Shown: positions 34,323 through 43,358, counted from the stretch's first letter. The stretch is 64,000 bases of DNA from CAWCFV01 sp963794995 (GCA_963794995.1 CAWCFV010000002.1:1860001-1924000), one strand, 5' to 3'. Numbers and translations: made by a program. Notes: generated by a model not told the origin, from the sequence alone.

Positions 34323-35446
34323 GTGCTTCCTCCCTGATGAGTCCGCGCCCCGTCCGCGTCCGTCGACGTGCTGGATGACCCTGCCTGGCTGCCGTACCCC
34401 GGCCCCTCGCCGGACACCTGGTAGACGTGCTGCCTGTCGAAGCCGACCCGGACCCGGTCGCCGCGCTGCGGCACCCGGTCGGCGGCCGTCCCGGTGTTCT
34501 GCACCAGGGCGGTGAGGTCGGCCCCGGCGTCCAGCCGCACGAGCACCTTCGACGCCACGCCGGTGTAGACCACCTCGGTCACCACGCCCTCGGCCGAGAC
34601 CTCGCCCGGGGGCGGGCCGGACAACTGCGCGACGCGCAGCTTCTCCGGGCGGACCGACACCGCGGCGGGGTGCCCCAGGACGGCGCGCGCGACCTCGCCC
34701 TCGACCAGGTTGGAGGTGCCGACGAAACCGGCGACGAACGGCGAGGCCGGTCGCTCGTAGACCTCGCGGGCGGTGCCGACCTGCTCGATCCGGCCGCGGT
34801 GGAACACCGCGATCCGGTCGCTCATCGTCAGCGCCTCCTCCTGGTCGTGCGTGACGAACAGGAAGGTGATGCCGACGTCACGCTGGATCGCCTTGAGCTC
34901 GACCTGCATCTCCTCGCGGAGCTTGAGGTCGAGGGCGCCGAGGGGCTCGTCGAGCAGCAGCACGCGCGGACGGTTCACCAGCGCCCGCGCCAGCGCCACC
35001 CGCTGGCGCTGGCCGCCGGACAGCTGGCCGGGACGCCTGGACCCGAACCCGTCGAGCCGCACACTGGCCAGCGCCTCGCCGGCGCGCGCCTGCCGCTCGG
35101 CCCTGCCGACTCCCTTGACCATCAGCCCGTACGCCACGTTCTGCAGCACCGACATGTGCGGGAACAGCGCGTAGTCCTGGAAGACGGTGTTGACGTCGCG
35201 GTCGAACGGCGCGTCGCGCGTCACGTCGCGTGCGCCCAGGAACACCCGGCCGGCCGTCGGCTGCTCGAACCCGGCGATCATCCGCAGCACGGTGGTCTTG
35301 CCGGACCCGGACGGCCCGAGCATCGCGAAGAACTCGCCGTCGCGGACCTCGAGGTCGACCGAGTCGACGGCGACGACGTCGTCCGCGCCGCGGGCCGGGA
35401 ACACCTTGCGCAGCCCGACCAGGCGGACCGCCGCCTCGGACGTCAT
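34319..35446 (-). CDS. potA: Polyamine-type ABC transporter ATPase (PotA-like)
   Basis: A 375-residue ATPase. Walker A GPSGSGKT near residues 44-51, Q-loop, signature LSGGQRQRVALARAL, Walker B LLLDEPLGALD and switch His (FVTHDQEEALTMSD) are intact, followed by a C-terminal TOBE domain (SVRPEKLRVAQ). First gene of the pot operon; the 253-bp region upstream is shared with the divergent S8 protease gene and shows no clear operator. Confidence 0.9.
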   Translation of the reverse strand: MTSEAAVRLVGLRKVFPARGADDVVAVDSVDLEVRDGEFFAMLGPSGSGKTTVLRMIAGFEQPTAGRVFLGARDVTRDAPFDRDVNTVFQDYALFPHMSVLQNVAYGLMVKGVGRAERQARAGEALASVRLDGFGSRRPGQLSGGQRQRVALARALVNRPRVLLLDEPLGALDLKLREEMQVELKAIQRDVGITFLFVTHDQEEALTMSDRIAVFHRGRIEQVGTAREVYERPASPFVAGFVGTSNLVEGEVARAVLGHPAAVSVRPEKLRVAQLSGPPPGEVSAEGVVTEVVYTGVASKVLVRLDAGADLTALVQNTGTAADRVPQRGDRVRVGFDRQHVYQVSGEGPGYGSQAGSSSTSTDADGARTHQGGST

Positions 35447-35699
35447 CGGTGTCGGCCGCCGCCGAACGAGCCTGCCCGCACGGGGGACAACCTAGCGGTC
35501 AGGGGAGCCCCCGGAGGAACGGATTCCGTCGTCGGTCCACGACCTGACGCCCGAAACCGTGGCCGATCCGTGCTCCTTCGCCTGGTTCCGCACACCGCCG
35601 TGACTCCGGTCCGGCCGCCTCGTTGGGCCCCGTGGGCCCTCCCCCGACCGGGCGGGCCTGCGCCACCGGCGTTCCGTCAGACCGAGAGGCCCTGCACCG

Positions 35700-37007
35700 A
35701 TGCGACCGATCAGAACGGCCACGACCACCCGGCCGACCAGGACGACCAGGACGACCAGGACGACCAGGACGGGGCTGGGGGTCGCGCTCGGCGCGGCCGC
35801 CGCCCTGCTCCTCACCACCGCCACCGCCACCGCCGGCTCAGCAGCCCCGTCGATGCCTGCCGCGGGAGCTGCCGGCGAGACCGGTCGTTACCTCGTCGTC
35901 CTCGACGGCGGGGACGCCGCCGCGGTCGCCGCCGAGCACACCCGGCGACTGGGCGTGACGACCGGCCACGTCTACCGCCACGCGCTGGACGGCTACTCGG
36001 CGCGGATGACCGCCGCGGCCGCCGACCTCGTCGCGGCCGACCCGCGGGTCGCGTACGTGCAGGTCGACCGCCCGGTGCGGGCGAGTGCGCAGACCACGCC
36101 GACCGGCATCAACCGCGCCAACGCCGACGCCAGCCCGACCGCCCGCATCGACGGCACCGACCAGCGGGTCGACGTCGACGTCGCGGTGATCGACACCGGC
36201 GTCGACCTCGACCACCCGGACCTCAACGTCAACCGGGCCGGCGCGAAGAACTGCGCGCTGGCCCTGTCGGCCGACGACGACCACGGCCACGGCACGCACG
36301 TCTCCGGCACCATCGGCGCCCTCGACAACAGCTCCGGCGTCGTCGGGATGGCGCCGGGCGCGCGCATCTGGCCGGTGAAGGTGCTCAACGCCGCCGGAGT
36401 CGGCTTCACCTCCGACATCGTCTGCGGCATCGACTACGTGACGGCGCACGCCGCCGAGATCGAGGTCGCGAACATGAGCCTCGGCGGAGATGGCAGCGAC
36501 GACGGCAACTGCGGCCGTACCGACGGGGACGCCGAGCACGAGGCGATCTGCGCCTCGGTCGCCGCCGGTGTGACGTACGCCGTGGCAGCCGGCAACGACA
36601 GCGCCGACGCTGCCACCTCCGCGCCGGCGGCGTACGACGAGGTCATCACCGTGAGCGCGCTCTCGGACTTCAACGGCCTCCCCGGCGGGGGCGCTCCGTC
36701 GACCTGCCGCAGCGACGTCGACGACACCTTCGCGAACTACAGCAACTACGGCAGCGACGTCGACCTGATCGCCCCGGGCACCTGCATCCTCAGCACCTGG
36801 ATGAACGGCGGCTACAACACGATCAGCGGGACCTCGATGGCCTCGCCGCACGTCGCGGGAGCGGCCGCGCTGTACTCCGCGACCCACCCGACAGCGACGC
36901 CGGCCCAGGTGAGGTCGGCGCTGCAGGCGGCGGGCTCGCTGGACTGGAACGACGTCGACGACCCGGACAACACCAAGGAGCGGCTCCTCGACGCCAGCAC
37001 GCTCTAG
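35700..37007 (+). CDS. Secreted subtilisin-like serine protease (S8)
   Basis: A 435-residue exported protease. A long basic start (with RTT repeats) and a hydrophobic core end near residue 48, followed by an I9-type inhibitor propeptide (RYLVVLDGGDAAAVAAEH, ~63-125). The catalytic triad is visible: Asp165 in VIDTGVD, His197 in HGHGTHVSGT, Ser379 in GTSMASPH. Cysteines in the mature part probably form disulfides. The DNA for the signal region holds four perfect 9-bp tandem units at 35734-35769. It is convergent with the M14 gene across a strong hairpin. Confidence 0.9.
   Translation: MRPIRTATTTRPTRTTRTTRTTRTGLGVALGAAAALLLTTATATAGSAAPSMPAAGAAGETGRYLVVLDGGDAAAVAAEHTRRLGVTTGHVYRHALDGYSARMTAAAADLVAADPRVAYVQVDRPVRASAQTTPTGINRANADASPTARIDGTDQRVDVDVAVIDTGVDLDHPDLNVNRAGAKNCALALSADDDHGHGTHVSGTIGALDNSSGVVGMAPGARIWPVKVLNAAGVGFTSDIVCGIDYVTAHAAEIEVANMSLGGDGSDDGNCGRTDGDAEHEAICASVAAGVTYAVAAGNDSADAATSAPAAYDEVITVSALSDFNGLPGGGAPSTCRSDVDDTFANYSNYGSDVDLIAPGTCILSTWMNGGYNTISGTSMASPHVAGAAALYSATHPTATPAQVRSALQAAGSLDWNDVDDPDNTKERLLDASTL
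35734..35769. repeat. Four 9-bp tandem repeats in the S8 signal region
   Basis: Four identical copies of CGACCAGGA inside the protease signal peptide, coding for the RTTRTTRTTRT stretch. Unit length is a multiple of three, so slippage would change the length of the basic region without breaking the frame. Confidence 0.85.
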
Positions 37008-37014
37008 CGGCACA

Positions 37015-37077
37015 CGTCGAGTGGCGCGTTCCGGCTGTCTCCCGCCCCGGACGGCAGCAGGGACGCGCCACTCGACG
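37015..37077. terminator. Long hairpin between convergent protease genes
   Basis: Perfect 15-bp arms at 37015-37029 and 37063-37077 (outer sequence CGTCGAGTGGCGCGT), extendable by three pairs including one G-T, around a ~27-nt loop. It lies between the S8 gene (ends 37007) and the M14 gene (ends 37098), so it is probably a bidirectional terminator. No T run is present. It may also be a fourth repeat type, but only one copy is seen. Confidence 0.55.
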
Positions 37078-37097
37078 CCGTCGAGGGGACGACGCCC

Positions 37098-37868
37098 TCA
37101 GCGCAGGTCGGAGCCGACGTCGACGAGGGTGCGGGCGGCCCGGCTGATCCGCCACGACGGCGCCCGGGCGCCGAACTCCACGGTGACGCCGGTGCCCTCG
37201 GTGCGGTTGTTGACCCAGCCGTTGAAGGTGCCGTGGCAGATGCCCGTGCAATGGAACTCGTCGACCGGAAGCCGCATGCCGCGGGCGATCTCGCGCACCA
37301 ACGGCATCGACGCGTCGAGCGCGCCCACGCCGAACAGCGGCTGGTGGAACGTCACCGTCAGCCACGGGTCGAGCCGTCGGTGCAGCGCCTGCAGCGCCCG
37401 GCTCTCCGGCTCGCTGAGCCGCTCCGGCCCGCTCCAGGTGGGGCCGTAGGCGCTGCTGTGCCAGCGGAACGGAAAGTTGCGGTTGAGGTCGACGCCGTGG
37501 GCGTTCGTGCGGCGGTCGGCGACGGTGCCGTCCGGGTTGACGGTCGGGACCAGCCAGAGGTCGAGGTCGGCGGGGAGGTGGGTTCGCTCCCGCAGCCTCC
37601 GCACGACCCGCAGACCGGCGCGCTCGTCGCCGTGGATGCTGCCGATGACCAGAAGGGTCCGGGACGCGCCCTCACGCGCCCGGTGGATCGCCACGATCGG
37701 CCGCCCCGCGACCGACGTGCCGACCACCTCTCGGGTGGTGACGACCCCGCGCTGCGCGGGCTGCGGCGCCTGCTCGTCGGCCGCTGCAGGGACGGCGACC
37801 AGCAGCGACCCGACGAGGGCCGGCAGGGCGAGTCCGGCGAGCCATGGTGCGCGGTGGTGCGATCTCAC
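37098..37868 (-). CDS. Secreted M14-family zinc carboxypeptidase, MpaA-like
   Basis: A 256-residue exported peptidase. Signal peptide MRSHHRAPWLAGLALPALVGSLL... ends near residue 30 (AAA-DE). Zinc ligands His79 and Glu82 in SIHGDE, substrate-binding NPDGT and HGVDLNRNFP, third ligand in TFHQ, and catalytic Glu in VTVEFGA are all visible. This pattern fits M14/murein peptide amidase-like enzymes acting on peptidoglycan peptides. It follows the SCP-like gene by 12 bp. Confidence 0.85.
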   Translation of the reverse strand: MRSHHRAPWLAGLALPALVGSLLVAVPAAADEQAPQPAQRGVVTTREVVGTSVAGRPIVAIHRAREGASRTLLVIGSIHGDERAGLRVVRRLRERTHLPADLDLWLVPTVNPDGTVADRRTNAHGVDLNRNFPFRWHSSAYGPTWSGPERLSEPESRALQALHRRLDPWLTVTFHQPLFGVGALDASMPLVREIARGMRLPVDEFHCTGICHGTFNGWVNNRTEGTGVTVEFGARAPSWRISRAARTLVDVGSDLR

Positions 37869-37880
37869 CGGGGAAGGGTC

Positions 37881-38240
37881 TCAGACCAACGGGAGGAATG
37901 CGGACAGGTCGGCGCGCTCACCACTCGCCCGGGCGAGTCCTTCGGCCACGGCGGCCTCCCAGGACATGCCCCCGGTGGCCAGTGCCACCCAGGTGAGGGC
38001 GTCGATCTCGACGACGTTGGGCGGGGTCCCGCGGGTGTGCCGCGGACCCTCGACGCACTGCACCGCGCCGTACGGCGGGACGCGCACCTCCACCGACCGG
38101 CCGGGCGCCCTCACCGCGAGCTCCTCGAGCAGGAACCGCACCGCGTCGCGGACGTCCGGGCGCTCCAGGGTGTGCGCCTCGAGAACGCGGCCGAGCGCGG
38201 CCCGGCCGGCCTCCGGGTCGGTACGGCGGCGCCCCGACAC
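37881..38240 (-). CDS. Sterol-carrier-family (SCP-like) protein
   Basis: A 119-residue soluble protein of the actinobacterial SCP-like family. The conserved core is SVEVRVPPYGAVQCVEGPRHTRGTPPNVVEIDALTWVALATG, followed by a short helix (SWEAAVAEGLARASGERADL) that would close the hydrophobic tunnel. The start is a GTG at 38240. The gene is part of the conserved purine neighbourhood in actinobacteria. Binding of a hydrophobic ligand is inferred from the family; no role in purine synthesis is known to me. Confidence 0.75.
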   Translation of the reverse strand: MSGRRRTDPEAGRAALGRVLEAHTLERPDVRDAVRFLLEELAVRAPGRSVEVRVPPYGAVQCVEGPRHTRGTPPNVVEIDALTWVALATGGMSWEAAVAEGLARASGERADLSAFLPLV

Positions 38241-38335
38241 GTCAGCCCCGCGCGAGCAGGACTGCGGCCGCCAGCGTGCGGGCGACGAGCTCCTGCGGGG
38301 TCAGGACGGGCACCACCCGAGCCTAGGACCCTCGT

Positions 38336-38725
38336 TCAGGACCGCTCGAGGTACTCGCGGGTGAGGGTGGCCGGAGCACAGGCCAGCCAGCCGTCGAGCA
38401 CGGCCTCCTGCACGGCCTTCCGGGACACCGTCGACAGCTGGATCAGGACGGCCGGGTACCCGTCGAGGTGCGGGATGGTGAAGTAGCCGCGCGGGTTCGC
38501 GGCGAGCACCGCCTCCTTCTCCCCGAGGTCCTCGACCCGGACGGCGAGGATGGGCCCGTCCGGTGGCGGCCGGTCGCCGAACCGCTTCAGGTCCGCCTTG
38601 CTGAACGGCCGCACCCAGGCGAAGGCCCTTCCGCCGACCGACCAGGTGCGCTGACCGTAGCGTTCGCCCTCCGTCACCCCGGCCAGGCCGGAGGCGACCG
38701 CTGCCACGTCGTCGACCGTTGCCAT
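38336..38725 (-). CDS. MmcQ/YjbR family protein
   Basis: A 129-residue protein with the YjbR double-wing pattern: WSVGGRAFAWVRPFSKADLKRFG, LAVRVEDLGEKEAVLAANPRGYFTIPHLDGYPAVLIQL, then the C-terminal helix with EYLERS. The fold resembles the CyaY/DNA-binding group; the true ligand is unknown. Normal family length. Its ATG faces the tRNA-Gly gene about 94 bp away. Confidence 0.8.
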   Translation of the reverse strand: MATVDDVAAVASGLAGVTEGERYGQRTWSVGGRAFAWVRPFSKADLKRFGDRPPPDGPILAVRVEDLGEKEAVLAANPRGYFTIPHLDGYPAVLIQLSTVSRKAVQEAVLDGWLACAPATLTREYLERS

Positions 38726-38818
38726 CCTGTGACGCTACGCCGGACCGCATGCCCGGGTCGTGGTCGCCGGGCCCGGCGGTCTAGGCTGCCGGGACGCCGC
38801 CCGCAGGGGACGGCGCCC

Positions 38819-38894
38819 GCGGGCGTAGCTCAACCGGCTAGAGCGCCACCCTTCCAGGGTGGAGGTGTTGGTTCGCGACCAGCCGCCCGCTCCA
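38819..38894 (+). tRNA. tRNA-Gly (anticodon TCC)
   Basis: Full cloverleaf read by eye: acceptor GCGGGCG pairs with CGCCCGC over seven bases, D-arm with GCTC, anticodon stem CCACC/GGTGG around loop CTTCCAG (anticodon TCC), and T-arm GTTGG/CCAGC around TTCGCGA. The discriminator base is T, followed by an encoded CCA. A family C palindrome lies 24 bp downstream and may act as terminator. Confidence 0.9.
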
Positions 38895-38917
38895 CACCGT
38901 CCACCCACCCACCCGGT

Positions 38918-38991
38918 GCTCGTTTGCGACATCCGTCCCGCGACACGCCGTGGCGACCCCGGCGTGTCGGGGAACCAGGTCGCAAACGAGC
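38918..38991. repeat. Palindromic intergenic repeat, family C copy 1
   Basis: Outer perfect 13-bp arms (GCTCGTTTGCGAC at 38918-38930 and its complement at 38979-38991) enclose an inner perfect 10-bp hairpin (CGACACGCCG at 38941-38950 with 38960-38969). Copy 2 is at 42270-42337. Lies between tRNA-Gly and convergent purL. Confidence 0.8.
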
Positions 38992-39000
38992 GCCTTGAGG

Positions 39001-41241
39001 TCAGCCGAAGAGGGCGGGCAGGGTGTCGTCGTGGGCGGCGCGCAGCTCGTCCAGGGGGATCCCGGGCAGGCCGTCGACGGCGAGGGCGTCACCGCCGGTA
39101 CGACCGAGCACCGTCGCCGGCACGCCGTACGACGAGGCGCGGGCGAGCAGGTCGTCGACCCGCTCCTGCGGGACGGCGACCACCGCGCGGGCGACGGACT
39201 CGGCGAACAGCGCCACGAAGGGGTCGCCCTCGAGGCGCACCGTCGCGCCGACGCCGCGACGCAGGACCATCTCGACCAGCGTCTGCGCCAGACCGCCGTC
39301 GGACAGGTCGTGCGCCGCGGTCACCAGGGACTGCGACGCCGCCTCCGCCATCAGCCGGCCCAGCGCCTGCTCGGCGGCGAGGTCGACGCGCGGCGGCAGC
39401 CCACCGAGGTGGCCGTGCACGTGGTGCGCCCACTCCGAGCCGCCCAGCTCGTCGCGGGTCTCGCCCAGCAGCACCACGACCTCACCCTCGGCGGCGAAGC
39501 CCATCGGCACCCGCCTGCGCACGTCGTCGACCACCCCGAGCACGCCGACGACCGGCGTGGGGTTGATCGCGGCGTCGCCGGTCTGGTTGTAGAAGCTCAC
39601 GTTGCCGCCGGTCACGGGGACACCGAGCTCGAGACAGGCGTCGGCGAGGCCGCGGGTGGCCTCGGCGAACTGCCACATGACGGCCGGGTCCTCGGGCGAG
39701 CCGAAGTTCAGGCAGTCGGTGACGGCGAGCGGGCGGGCGCCGCTGACCGCGACGTTGCGGTAGGCCTCGGACAGCGCGAGCTGCGCACCGGCGTACGGGT
39801 CGAGCCGGGCGTAGCGGCCGTTGCCGTCGGTGGCGAGCGCGACACCGAGATGCGTGGTCTCGTCGACCCGGATCACGCCGGCGTCCTCGGGCTGGGCGAG
39901 CACGGTGTTGCCGAGCACGTACCGGTCGTACTGGTCGGTGACCCACGACTTCGACGCGAGGTTCGGTGAGGCGACCATGAGGAGCAGCGTCGCGCGCAGG
40001 TCGTCGCCGGACACCGGTCGCGGCAGCACCGACGGGTCGTCGGCCCGGAGGGCGTCCTGCGAGGCCGGCCGGGCGTAGGGCCGGTCGTACACCGGGCCCT
40101 CGTGGGCGACGGTGCGCGGCGGGACGTCGACGATCGTCTCGCCGTGCCACTGGACGGTGAGCCGGCCGCTGTCGTCGACCTCGCCGATGACGGTCGCCAG
40201 GACGTCCCACCGGGCGCAGATCTCCAGGAACGCGTCGAGCTTGGCCGGCTCGACGACCGCGCACATCCGCTCCTGCGACTCGCTCATGAGGATCTCCTCG
40301 GGGCGCAGCGACGAGTCGCGCAGCGGCACCCGGTCGAGCCAGACGGTCATGCCGCCGTCGCCGTTGGAGGCCAGCTCGGAGGTCGCGCAGGACAGCCCGG
40401 CACCGCCGAGGTCCTGGATGCCGACGACCAGGTCGGCCGCGAACACGTCCAGGCAGCACTCGATGAGCACCTTCTCCATGAACGGGTCGCCGACCTGGAC
40501 GGCCGGCCGTTTGGTCGGGTGGGCGTCGTCGAAGGTCTCCGAGGCCAGCACCGAGACGCCGCCGATGCCGTCGCCGCCGGTGGCCGCACCGAACAGGACG
40601 ACGAGGTTGCCGGTGCCGGAGGCGAATGCCAGCTTGATGTCCTCGTGCCGCATCACACCGACGCACAGGGCGTTGACGAGCGGGTTCCCGGCGTACGACG
40701 GGTCGAAGACCACCTCGCCGCCGATGTTGGGCAGACCGAGGCAGTTGCCGTAGCCACCGACCCCGGCCACGACGCCGGGCAGCACGCGGCGCGTGTCGTC
40801 GGCGTCCGCGGGGCCGAACCGCAGCGGGTCCATGACGGCCACCGGGCGGGCACCCATCGACATGATGTCGCGGACGATGCCGCCCACCCCCGTGGCGGCA
40901 CCCTGGTACGGCTCGACGTAGCTGGGGTGGTTGTGGCTCTCGATCTTGAAGGTCACGGCCCAGCCCTGGCCGATGTCGACGACCCCGGCGTTCTCGCCGA
41001 TGCCGACCAGCATCGCGTCGGTCCGGGGAGCCTTGTCGCCGAACTGACGCAGGTGCACCTTGGACGACTTGTACGAGCAGTGCTCGCTCCACATCACCGA
41101 GTACATCGCCAGCTCGGAGCTGGTCGGGCGGCGTCCGAGGATCTCGCGGATCCGCCGGTACTCGTCGGCCTTCAGCCCGAGCTCGCGGTAGGGCTGCTCG
41201 ACGTCGGGGGTCGTCTCGGCCTGCTTGACGCTCTCAGACAC
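39001..41241 (-). CDS. purL: Phosphoribosylformylglycinamidine synthase II
   Basis: The 746-residue small-type PurL that needs PurQ and PurS; together they convert FGAR to FGAM. Visible: MWSEHCSYKSSK, FKIESHNHPS, the glycine-rich GAATGGDGIGGVS and a second AIRS-like half (LFAESVARAVV). Start is a GTG at 41241, 8 bp inside the purQ 3' end, so translation is probably coupled to purQ. It ends beside a family C palindrome that may stop the purSQL transcript. Confidence 0.95.
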   Translation of the reverse strand: MSESVKQAETTPDVEQPYRELGLKADEYRRIREILGRRPTSSELAMYSVMWSEHCSYKSSKVHLRQFGDKAPRTDAMLVGIGENAGVVDIGQGWAVTFKIESHNHPSYVEPYQGAATGVGGIVRDIMSMGARPVAVMDPLRFGPADADDTRRVLPGVVAGVGGYGNCLGLPNIGGEVVFDPSYAGNPLVNALCVGVMRHEDIKLAFASGTGNLVVLFGAATGGDGIGGVSVLASETFDDAHPTKRPAVQVGDPFMEKVLIECCLDVFAADLVVGIQDLGGAGLSCATSELASNGDGGMTVWLDRVPLRDSSLRPEEILMSESQERMCAVVEPAKLDAFLEICARWDVLATVIGEVDDSGRLTVQWHGETIVDVPPRTVAHEGPVYDRPYARPASQDALRADDPSVLPRPVSGDDLRATLLLMVASPNLASKSWVTDQYDRYVLGNTVLAQPEDAGVIRVDETTHLGVALATDGNGRYARLDPYAGAQLALSEAYRNVAVSGARPLAVTDCLNFGSPEDPAVMWQFAEATRGLADACLELGVPVTGGNVSFYNQTGDAAINPTPVVGVLGVVDDVRRRVPMGFAAEGEVVVLLGETRDELGGSEWAHHVHGHLGGLPPRVDLAAEQALGRLMAEAASQSLVTAAHDLSDGGLAQTLVEMVLRRGVGATVRLEGDPFVALFAESVARAVVAVPQERVDDLLARASSYGVPATVLGRTGGDALAVDGLPGIPLDELRAAHDDTLPALFG

Positions 41242-41917
41242 CGACGAGTCCCCTCAGGACGGAGGTGAAGAAGCCGAGCCCGTCGGTGCTGGGGCCGGTG
41301 AGGTCCTCGACGGCGTGCTCGGGGTGCGGCATCAGGCCCACGACGTTGCCGCGCTCGTTCGCGATGCCGGCGATCCCGCGGTAGGAGCCGTTGGGGTTGT
41401 CGCCGAGGTAGCGCGCGACGACCCGGCCCTCGGCCTCCAGCAGGTCCAGCGTCCTGTCGTCGGCGACGTAGCCGCCCTCGCCGTTCTTCAACGGCACGAC
41501 GATCTCCTGCCCGGCGTCGTACGCCGAGGTCCAGGCCGTCGCGGCCGACTCGACCCGCAGCCGCTGGTCGCGGCAGACGAACTTGCGGTGGTCGTTGCGC
41601 AGGAGGGCGCCCGGCAGCAGGTGCGACTCGCACAGCACCTGGAAGCCGTTGCAGATGCCCAGCACCGGGAGCCCTCCGCCGGCGGCGTCGACCAGCGGTC
41701 CCATGACGGGGGCGAAGCGGGCGATCGCGCCGCAGCGCAGGTAGTCGCCGTACGAGAAGCCACCGGGCAGCACCACGGCGTCCACGCCGTGCAGGTCGTC
41801 GTCCGCGTGCCAGAGACGGACGGCCTCGCCGCCGGCGAGGGTCACCGCGCGCGCGGCGTCGCCGTCGTCCAGGGAGCCGGGGAAGGTGACGACCCCGACC
41901 CGGAGCGCCGGCGGCAT
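41234..41917 (-). CDS. purQ: Phosphoribosylformylglycinamidine synthase I (glutaminase)
   Basis: A 227-residue class I glutamine amidotransferase that feeds ammonia to PurL. Nucleophile Cys in VLGICNGFQVL, oxyanion GGFSYGDYLRCGA, and the His/Glu pair in LMPHPEHAVE are present. Its ATG at 41917 overlaps the purS stop by one base (TGATG). Order purS-purQ-purL is typical of Gram-positive bacteria. Confidence 0.95.
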   Translation of the reverse strand: MPPALRVGVVTFPGSLDDGDAARAVTLAGGEAVRLWHADDDLHGVDAVVLPGGFSYGDYLRCGAIARFAPVMGPLVDAAGGGLPVLGICNGFQVLCESHLLPGALLRNDHRKFVCRDQRLRVESAATAWTSAYDAGQEIVVPLKNGEGGYVADDRTLDLLEAEGRVVARYLGDNPNGSYRGIAGIANERGNVVGLMPHPEHAVEDLTGPSTDGLGFFTSVLRGLVGV

Positions 41918-42168
41918 CACCCGGCTTCCTCGACCCGGACCGTGAAGTCCTCGATGACCGGGTTGGACAGCAGGGTCTCGGCGGCGCCGCGGATCTGGGC
42001 CAGCCGCTCCTCGGTGAGCTCGCCCTCGACCTCGAGCTCGAAGCGCTTGCCCTGGCGGACGCCGGCGATGCCGTCGTACCCGAGCCGCGGGAGCGCCTGC
42101 TGCACGGCCTTGCCCTGGGGGTCGAGGATCTCGGGCTTGAGCATGACGTCGACGACGACGCGGGCCAT
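41917..42168 (-). CDS. purS: Phosphoribosylformylglycinamidine synthase subunit PurS
   Basis: An 83-residue structural subunit bridging PurQ and PurL. The sequence MARVVVDVMLKPEILDPQGKA and the C-terminal NPVIEDFTVRVEE are characteristic. First gene of the purSQL unit. About 240 bp separates it from the divergent ABC transporter; a family C palindrome occupies the middle of that gap. Confidence 0.93.
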   Translation of the reverse strand: MARVVVDVMLKPEILDPQGKAVQQALPRLGYDGIAGVRQGKRFELEVEGELTEERLAQIRGAAETLLSNPVIEDFTVRVEEAG

Positions 42169-42269
42169 CCGGGCGCTCCAGGCGTTGGCGTACGGGCGTT
42201 GTGGCAGTGCGCCGCAGCCTACCGAGCCCTCGCCCGCCGCCCCCGCCACCCGCCGCCCCCCGAGATGAT

Positions 42270-42337
42270 CGTTTGCGACCTGGGTCACCGACACGCCGTG
42301 CCGTCCGGCGGCGTGTCGGTGAACGAGGTCGCAAACG
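42270..42337. repeat. Palindromic intergenic repeat, family C copy 2
   Basis: A long hairpin with arms of 29 bases matching at 27 positions (starting CGTTTGCGACCTGG at 42270, returning to 42337), loop about 10 nt. Same outer and inner motifs as copy 1 at 38918-38991. Here it lies between divergent genes (purS and the ABC binding protein), so it cannot be merely a shared terminator. Confidence 0.8.
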
Positions 42338-42406
42338 AGCGGGGGTGGGCGGGCGATCTGCGAGACGGGCCGACGGGGGGCGCACGGGGTGCCTACGATC
42401 ACCGCC

Positions 42407-43336
42407 ATGACGCTTCCCGGGCTGCTGCCCCGCCGTACCGTCGCCACCGTCGCCACCGCCGCCGCCACCGTCCTGGTCGCCGCCGCCCTCGCCGCCTGCG
42501 CGCCCGAGGACGAAGCGACCGACACCGCAGGCACCACGACCTCGCCCTCGTCCTCGGCCTCCGCCTCGCCCAGTGAGTCGGCGGACCCCTGCGCGAAGGA
42601 GAGCCTGCCGACCTTCACCGACGGGACGCTCACGATCGCGACCGACAAGCCGGTCTACGAGCCGTGGTTCGTCGACGACGCGCCGGAGAACGGCCAGGGC
42701 TTCGAGGGCGCGGTGGCCAAGGCGCTCGCGACCGAGCTGGGCTACAGCGACACCGAGGTCGTGTGGACCCGGGTCCCCTTCAACAGCGTCTTCAAGCCGA
42801 CGCCGAAGGAGTGGGACTTCGACATCAACGAGTTCTCCATCACCGAGAAGCGCCGCGAGGCGGTCGACTTCTCCTCGCCGTACTACGACGTGACCCAGGC
42901 CGTCGTGACGACGAAGGGCAGCAAGGCCGACGGTGCCACCGCGATCGCCGACCTCAAGGGGCTCACCCTCGGGGCCCAGGTCGGCACCACCAGCTTCGAC
43001 GCGATCCAGGAGGTCGTCGCGCCCAGCGCCAAGCCGCGCGTCTACAACTCGAACAACGACGCGGTGAAGGCGCTGGAGAACGGCCAGATCGACGCGCTGG
43101 TCACCGACCTGCCGACCGCGTTCTTCATGGCTGCCGCGCAGCTGGACAAGGGCCGGATCGTCGGCCAGCTGCCGCCGTCGACCGGCACGCCCGAGCAGTT
43201 CGGCCTGGTGCTCGACAAGGGCAGCCCGCTGACCGACTGCGTCAGCCAGGCGGTCGACGCCCTGCGCGCCGACGGCACCCTCGACCAGCTCGTCGACCAG
43301 TGGCTGTCGCAGGAAGGCGCGCCGGAGCTCTCGTGA
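42407..43336 (+). CDS. Polar amino acid ABC transporter binding lipoprotein
   Basis: A 309-residue family 3 solute-binding protein. Signal peptide with lipobox LAAC (Cys near residue 30), a Ser/Thr-rich linker, then the mature domain with TFTDGTLTIATDKPVYEPWF, FDINEFSITEKRREAVDFSSPYY and the KALENGQIDALVTDLPTAFF segment. These are typical of glutamate/glutamine/cystine-type receptors; exact substrate unknown. ATG at 42407 is preferred over a GTG at 42389. Followed by permease and ATPase genes. Confidence 0.85.
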   Translation: MTLPGLLPRRTVATVATAAATVLVAAALAACAPEDEATDTAGTTTSPSSSASASPSESADPCAKESLPTFTDGTLTIATDKPVYEPWFVDDAPENGQGFEGAVAKALATELGYSDTEVVWTRVPFNSVFKPTPKEWDFDINEFSITEKRREAVDFSSPYYDVTQAVVTTKGSKADGATAIADLKGLTLGAQVGTTSFDAIQEVVAPSAKPRVYNSNNDAVKALENGQIDALVTDLPTAFFMAAAQLDKGRIVGQLPPSTGTPEQFGLVLDKGSPLTDCVSQAVDALRADGTLDQLVDQWLSQEGAPELS

Positions 43337-43358
43337 CCGACCGCACCCCGCCCCGGCC

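Noticed and set aside
38242..38316. 24-codon GTG frame ahead of the SCP-like gene
   Set aside because: No ribosome binding site or homology I recognise; could be a leader peptide but nothing supports it.
41234..42385. 383-codon purQ frame extending through purS
   Set aside because: Upstream part is an out-of-frame shadow of purS; ATG at 41917 overlaps the purS stop and gives a normal PurQ.
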